Of a DNA stretch of 25,851 nucleotides, positions 23,087 through 25,851 are shown piece after piece. The notes under the pieces were generated by a model. That model searched no databases and was not told the DNA's origin. It saw only the letters and a list, made by a program, of their open reading frames with translations. A program made the position numbers and the translations under genes. The DNA comes from Dinoroseobacter sp042096155 (GTDB taxonomy: Bacteria > Pseudomonadota > Alphaproteobacteria > Rhodobacterales > Rhodobacteraceae): contig JBELMC010000041.1 in NCBI GenBank assembly GCA_042096155.1, forward strand, positions 1 through 25,851. Reading direction: 5' to 3'. Positions within the stretch are counted from its first letter, which is position 1, and each line of letters opens with the position of its first letter.

Positions 23087-24169
23087 TCATTCAACCTCAA
23101 ACTGGATCGTTTTTCCAGTAGAGGCCGATGTTTGAATTGCGTTAACGACTGCCAGTGTGCGCAAGCCTTCTGTCCCAGACACGAGCGGCGCAACGCCATT
23201 GGCGACAACATCGACAAAATGCGCGATTTGATTGACCAAAGGATCTGAAGCTTTGCGCGGCGAGCTGGTTGCGGAGATCGGACTCCACCAATCGCGCTCA
23301 CCGCTATGCGTCCACAGGCTCAGGTCCGGGACGGAAAGCGATCCGTGACTGCCGCCGATCATATAGCTTGACTGCGATGTTGCCGGATAGATCGGATATT
23401 CTTTTGACGTCATCTCCCAGCTCCATGGGGCGACGATACTGTCTGACACGCTGATCGTCCCAATAGCTCCATTGTCGAAGGTCAGCAACGCGCATGCCAC
23501 GTCTTCGTTTTCGTACCCGCGCACGGCCTTGGTTGACTGGGCCTGCACGCTGATAATTTCACCGCACAGATGCCGAATAAGATCGATGTCATGAACCAGA
23601 TTGACCGAGATCGGTCCGGCCCCGATGTGCTTGCGCCAAGGTGCGGCTTCAAAATAACTATCGGGCTTGTAGAACCAGCACGTCGCATGTACCGCGCGAA
23701 CCTGGCCAATCCGGCCCTCTGCAATCATGCTATGAGCCTGACGAATAATCGAATTGTGTCGGCGGTGGTGCCCAACAAGCACCGCGACATCGGCCGCTTT
23801 CGCCGCTTCGACCAGGGTGCGCGCACTGTCCGCCTCATCCGCAATCGGTTTTTCGACAAGAACCGGAATGCCTGCTTGAATGGCCTGCAAAGCCTGCTCA
23901 ACATGCAGTTGAGTTGGGGTGGCCAGGATAATCCCATCCGGGGAAATCTTCGCGATCATCTCGGCAAGATTGGTGTAGCAGGGAACGCCGCGCAAAGCAG
24001 CGGCGCGTTGTGCGGCCTCGCTTTGATCCACCACCGCAACAAGTTCAGCGCCCGCCACGGATGCAATCGCATCCGCATGCCGAAGTCCGACAAGTCCAAG
24101 GCCTACGATTGCAAAGCGCAAGACAGTTCCGACGCCAGGTCGGTCCAATGTCATCAAAGGCAAAGACAT
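23087..24169 (-). CDS. Gfo/Idh/MocA family oxidoreductase
   Basis: This 360-aa NAD(P)-dependent dehydrogenase is of the glucose-fructose/inositol 2-dehydrogenase type. The Rossmann motif is 'FAIVGLGLVGLRHADAI' near the N-terminus, the catalytic-lysine motif is 'VLVEKPIADE', and the sugar-binding His-Asp motif is 'VNLVHDIDLIRHL'. It probably oxidises a sugar or cyclic polyol delivered by the adjacent TRAP system. The frame runs up to 24247, but the ATG at 24169 follows AAAGAGGAAACGCC, whereas the first 26 residues of the longer form are basic and atypical. A start five codons later (24154) would also fit. It is the first gene of the second TRAP operon and is divergent from the GntR regulator. 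Confidence 0.92.
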   Translation of the reverse strand: MSLPLMTLDRPGVGTVLRFAIVGLGLVGLRHADAIASVAGAELVAVVDQSEAAQRAAALRGVPCYTNLAEMIAKISPDGIILATPTQLHVEQALQAIQAGIPVLVEKPIADEADSARTLVEAAKAADVAVLVGHHRRHNSIIRQAHSMIAEGRIGQVRAVHATCWFYKPDSYFEAAPWRKHIGAGPISVNLVHDIDLIRHLCGEIISVQAQSTKAVRGYENEDVACALLTFDNGAIGTISVSDSIVAPWSWEMTSKEYPIYPATSQSSYMIGGSHGSLSVPDLSLWTHSGERDWWSPISATSSPRKASDPLVNQIAHFVDVVANGVAPLVSGTEGLRTLAVVNAIQTSASTGKTIQFEVE

Positions 24170-24237
24170 ATTTTGGCGTTTCCTCTTTCGAGCCATCGAG
24201 TCTGCAGTCGTCTTAGATTCGCTCCCATCCCGTATGT

Positions 24238-24265
24238 ATGTTAACAATCAACCGGATGAAAGCAA
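24238..24265 (-). promoter_or_regulatory. possible promoter of the oxidoreductase/TRAP operon
   Basis: Read on the minus strand, TTGCTT (24260-24265) and TAACAT (24238-24243) are separated by 16 bp and precede the oxidoreductase ATG by about 69 bp. The palindrome TGTTAACA overlaps the -10-like element and could be part of an operator for the divergent GntR regulator. Matches to consensus are only moderate. Confidence 0.3.
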
Positions 24266-24368
24266 TAATCTATGATATTTTAAAAATCTTTTTTTGAAAT
24301 GGTGATTGAGGCAAAATACATCTCATGCTAATGATTTGATGAAACTCACTAATTTCAATGAGACATTG

Positions 24369-25028
24369 ATGCCGAGACCACCTCACACCGTTGGTGCCTC
24401 CACCTACGAGTCTATTAAGCGGGACATTATTTCGGGTGCTCTTGCGCCAGGCCTCAAGCTTAAGCTTGAGGCGCTCAAAACCCGATATGAAGCCAGTGTT
24501 TCAACATTGCGCGAAACACTCAACAGGCTTAGCAGTGACGGCTTCGTCGATGCTCAAGAACAGCGGGGCTTTTTTGTCACCCCAGTTTCTCGCGACGATC
24601 TGATCGAGATCACGCATTTGCGCGTGCTGCTGGAATGCGATGCGCTTAAAGTTTCAATCCGTAATGGAGATACCGACTGGGAAGGCGATCTGGTTTCCGC
24701 ACATCACAAACTGCACATCATGGAAAAACGTCTTCTTAGCGGCGAAACATCCGAAAAAGAGACCTGGAAACGGTGCGATTGGATGTTCCATCTTGCGCTG
24801 ATCCGTGATTGCAACTCGCATAATTTGCTGGATTTGCATGCGACGATTTATGACAAATACCTTCGGTACCAAATGCTGGTCTTGACGTATCGCGGCGCAG
24901 AGGCGGTGGGCGAGCACCGGGCCATGTTCGAGGCGGCCCTTGAACGCGATGCGGAGGGCGCCGCAAAATTACTTGAGCAACATATCGTGCGTGGGCTCGA
25001 ACATACGCTGGACGCCATGGACTTCTAA
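24369..25028 (+). CDS. GntR-family regulator, FCD subfamily
   Basis: This 219-aa transcription factor has an N-terminal winged helix (residues about 11-73: 'YESIKRDIISGALAPGLKLKLEALKTRYEASVSTLRETLNRLSSDGFVDAQEQRGFFV'-type pattern, of which short blocks are diagnostic) and an all-helical FCD effector domain (about 85-212). Likely metal/effector ligands are Asp137, His141, His183 ('GEHRAMFEAAL') and His205 ('LLEQHIVRG'). FCD regulators commonly respond to organic acids or sugar acids. Three starts are possible: TTG 24306, ATG 24339 and ATG 24369. The last gives the usual length and has a weak purine-rich stretch upstream, but the middle one is nearly as good. The gene is divergent from the Gfo/Idh-TRAP operon and probably regulates it. 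Confidence 0.93.
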   Translation: MPRPPHTVGASTYESIKRDIISGALAPGLKLKLEALKTRYEASVSTLRETLNRLSSDGFVDAQEQRGFFVTPVSRDDLIEITHLRVLLECDALKVSIRNGDTDWEGDLVSAHHKLHIMEKRLLSGETSEKETWKRCDWMFHLALIRDCNSHNLLDLHATIYDKYLRYQMLVLTYRGAEAVGEHRAMFEAALERDAEGAAKLLEQHIVRGLEHTLDAMDF

Positions 25029-25254
25029 ACAAGATAAAATCTTTTGTCCGAACATGTTCTGACGCCGCGTGCCGTTTGGCCAGCAGACATATTCCCAGAG
25101 GCTGGACCAAACCCCAACCGGATTCGGCATCAGCGTCCGGCCAAGCCGCCTGCGGCCGCCCGTTCGATGCGGCGCAGGCGCTTTATCTGTCAAGGTGGCA
25201 GAGTGCAGGCAGGCGCGCTTTGATCGAGAAGGCCCCAGACTTGCCGATGTCCGA
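25029..25254. other. non-coding or decayed DNA after the GntR gene
   Basis: No intact gene is visible in this stretch. Frames on both strands are short and their translations lack motifs. It continues into the dctM fragment and is probably part of the same decaying segment. Confidence 0.45.
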
Positions 25255-25484
25255 CTATCGCAGCAGTCCAAAGTCGGGGACACCAGTGACGCCGGATGCG
25301 ACATCGAGAAGGGTCGGCAAGGGGGCGTGATAAACCAGATCGACGCGCCCACCAAGACGCCAACGGCAAACTGGATCGGATCGATCCCAGCGCGCGCAAA
25401 GATCGGTGCAAGAATGATTGCGACGGGACGGGACTCAAGGGCGATGCCAGCAACAAAGACAATCGCCTTTGCCGGAAACGGCAC
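25255..25484 (-). pseudogene. fragment of a third TRAP dctM gene
   Basis: From 25484 leftwards the minus strand encodes 'IVFVAGIALESRPVAIILAPIFARAGIDPIQFAVGVLV'-like DctM sequence ending 'ASIWFITPP' at about 25320. After a frameshift just there the other frame continues 'LLDVASGVTGVP' to a stop at 25255. The 'GIDPI-F' and 'ITPP....SGVTGVP' motifs are the C-terminal signature of DctM proteins, also visible in the two intact DctM proteins of this window. Everything upstream of about 55 residues before ITPP is missing or unrecognisable. A flanking frame near 25500-25530 ('FIETFQISMGGAIA') might be more of the same relic, but I cannot assign it. Confidence 0.75.
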
Positions 25485-25796
25485 GCGGCAATAGCCCCCC
25501 CCATTGAGATCTGGAACGTTTCGATGAACTCTTTGGTGCGAGCGGCACGTCGTCGAGCCTTACAAATTAGTCAAGAGAGTCTGCGGGTTTCGGCTGGGCG
25601 GTATAGGATCATCCCCAAGACTGTCGCGAAATTGAAGGGACGCGCGTCGATTCCGGATCGACAGACAGGCCCAGCCGCCACCGCCAGACCAGACCAGAAA
25701 AGAAGATGTTCCCGGAGGTATTAGTGCCTTTATATTTGTGAATGATGCGGCTCGACGCTTGACCCCAGAAAGGCTATGAAATACGCCCATAACGGT
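25485..25796. other. gene-free stretch before tRNA-Gly
   Basis: Open frames here (plus 25296-25724, minus 25560-25790) have no recognisable motif and no good ribosome-binding sites. The region probably holds decayed DNA and, at its right end, the promoter of the tRNA gene. Confidence 0.45.
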
Positions 25797-25851
25797 GCGG
25801 GCGTTGTGTAGTGGTAAGACCTTAGCCTTCCAAGCTAATGACGCGGGTTCG
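25797..25851 (+). tRNA. tRNA-Gly(UCC), 5' part, cut by window end
   Basis: The acceptor strand GCGGGCG (25797-25803) is followed by a D-arm with AGTGGTA and an anticodon stem TTAGC/GCTAA enclosing the loop CTTCCAA. This places anticodon TCC at 25829-25831, giving glycine. The sequence then enters the T arm (GCGGGTTCG) and is truncated by the window edge. The tRNA lies directly beside decayed TRAP DNA. Confidence 0.93.

Noticed and set aside
1..25851. CRISPR array, transposase, integrase, toxin-antitoxin or phage genes
   Set aside because: No regularly spaced repeats and no translated frame with the motifs of such genes were seen on either strand.

Overview
The window looks like a chromosomal segment of an alphaproteobacterium of the Rhodobacterales (Roseobacter/Rhodobacter group). 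This is inferred from three things: the moderately high GC, the protein types (fused MrpA-MrpB antiporter subunit, two complete TRAP transporters, a Roseobacter-style Hint-domain protein), and compact operons joined by ATGA or TGATG overlaps. No rRNA gene or conserved phylogenetic marker is present, so the assignment rests on protein character alone.

Layout. (1) 7-2633, plus strand: YbjN-like protein, proC, a CsaA-type tRNA-binding protein and a D-2-hydroxyacid dehydrogenase, the last three overlapping by a few bases. (2) 2661-3260, minus: short-type thymidine kinase. (3) 3926-9852, plus: a complete Mrp/Pha multisubunit Na+(K+)/H+ antiporter operon in the order AB-C-D-E-F-G. (4) 9999-11075, minus: a Hint (hedgehog/intein) domain protein. 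(5) 11630-17935: a LacI-family regulator transcribed away from a putative sugar-acid or polyol uptake and oxidation operon. That operon holds a 61-aa membrane peptide, TRAP dctP, dctQ and dctM, an SDR dehydrogenase and a zinc alcohol dehydrogenase. A nested palindrome at 12729-12760 is the likely operator. A perfect 12-bp hairpin follows dctP. (6) 18397-19434: an acidic two-repeat protein resembling a degenerate RTX/beta-roll protein. (7) 19679-24169, minus: a second TRAP operon (Gfo/Idh/MocA oxidoreductase, dctP, dctQ, dctM), followed by a frameshifted, internally deleted remnant of a QuiC-like TIM-barrel 3-dehydroshikimate dehydratase/isomerase. A divergent FCD-type GntR regulator (to 25028) probably controls it. 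(8) 25255-25484, minus: a broken fragment of a third TRAP dctM. (9) 25797 to the end: the 5' part of tRNA-Gly(UCC).

How the genes work together. The left third is housekeeping (proline synthesis, nucleotide salvage, ion and pH homeostasis). The right half is a catabolic accessory region in which two periplasmic-binding-protein TRAP importers are each paired with dehydrogenases and a dedicated regulator. The two relics show active gene loss: a QuiC-like gene at the end of the second TRAP operon, and a dctM fragment between the GntR gene and the tRNA. Together with the tRNA-Gly they suggest a turnover zone. I see no CRISPR array, prophage, transposase or defence system. The least explained items are the Hint protein, the acidic repeat protein and the small TRAP-linked membrane peptide.
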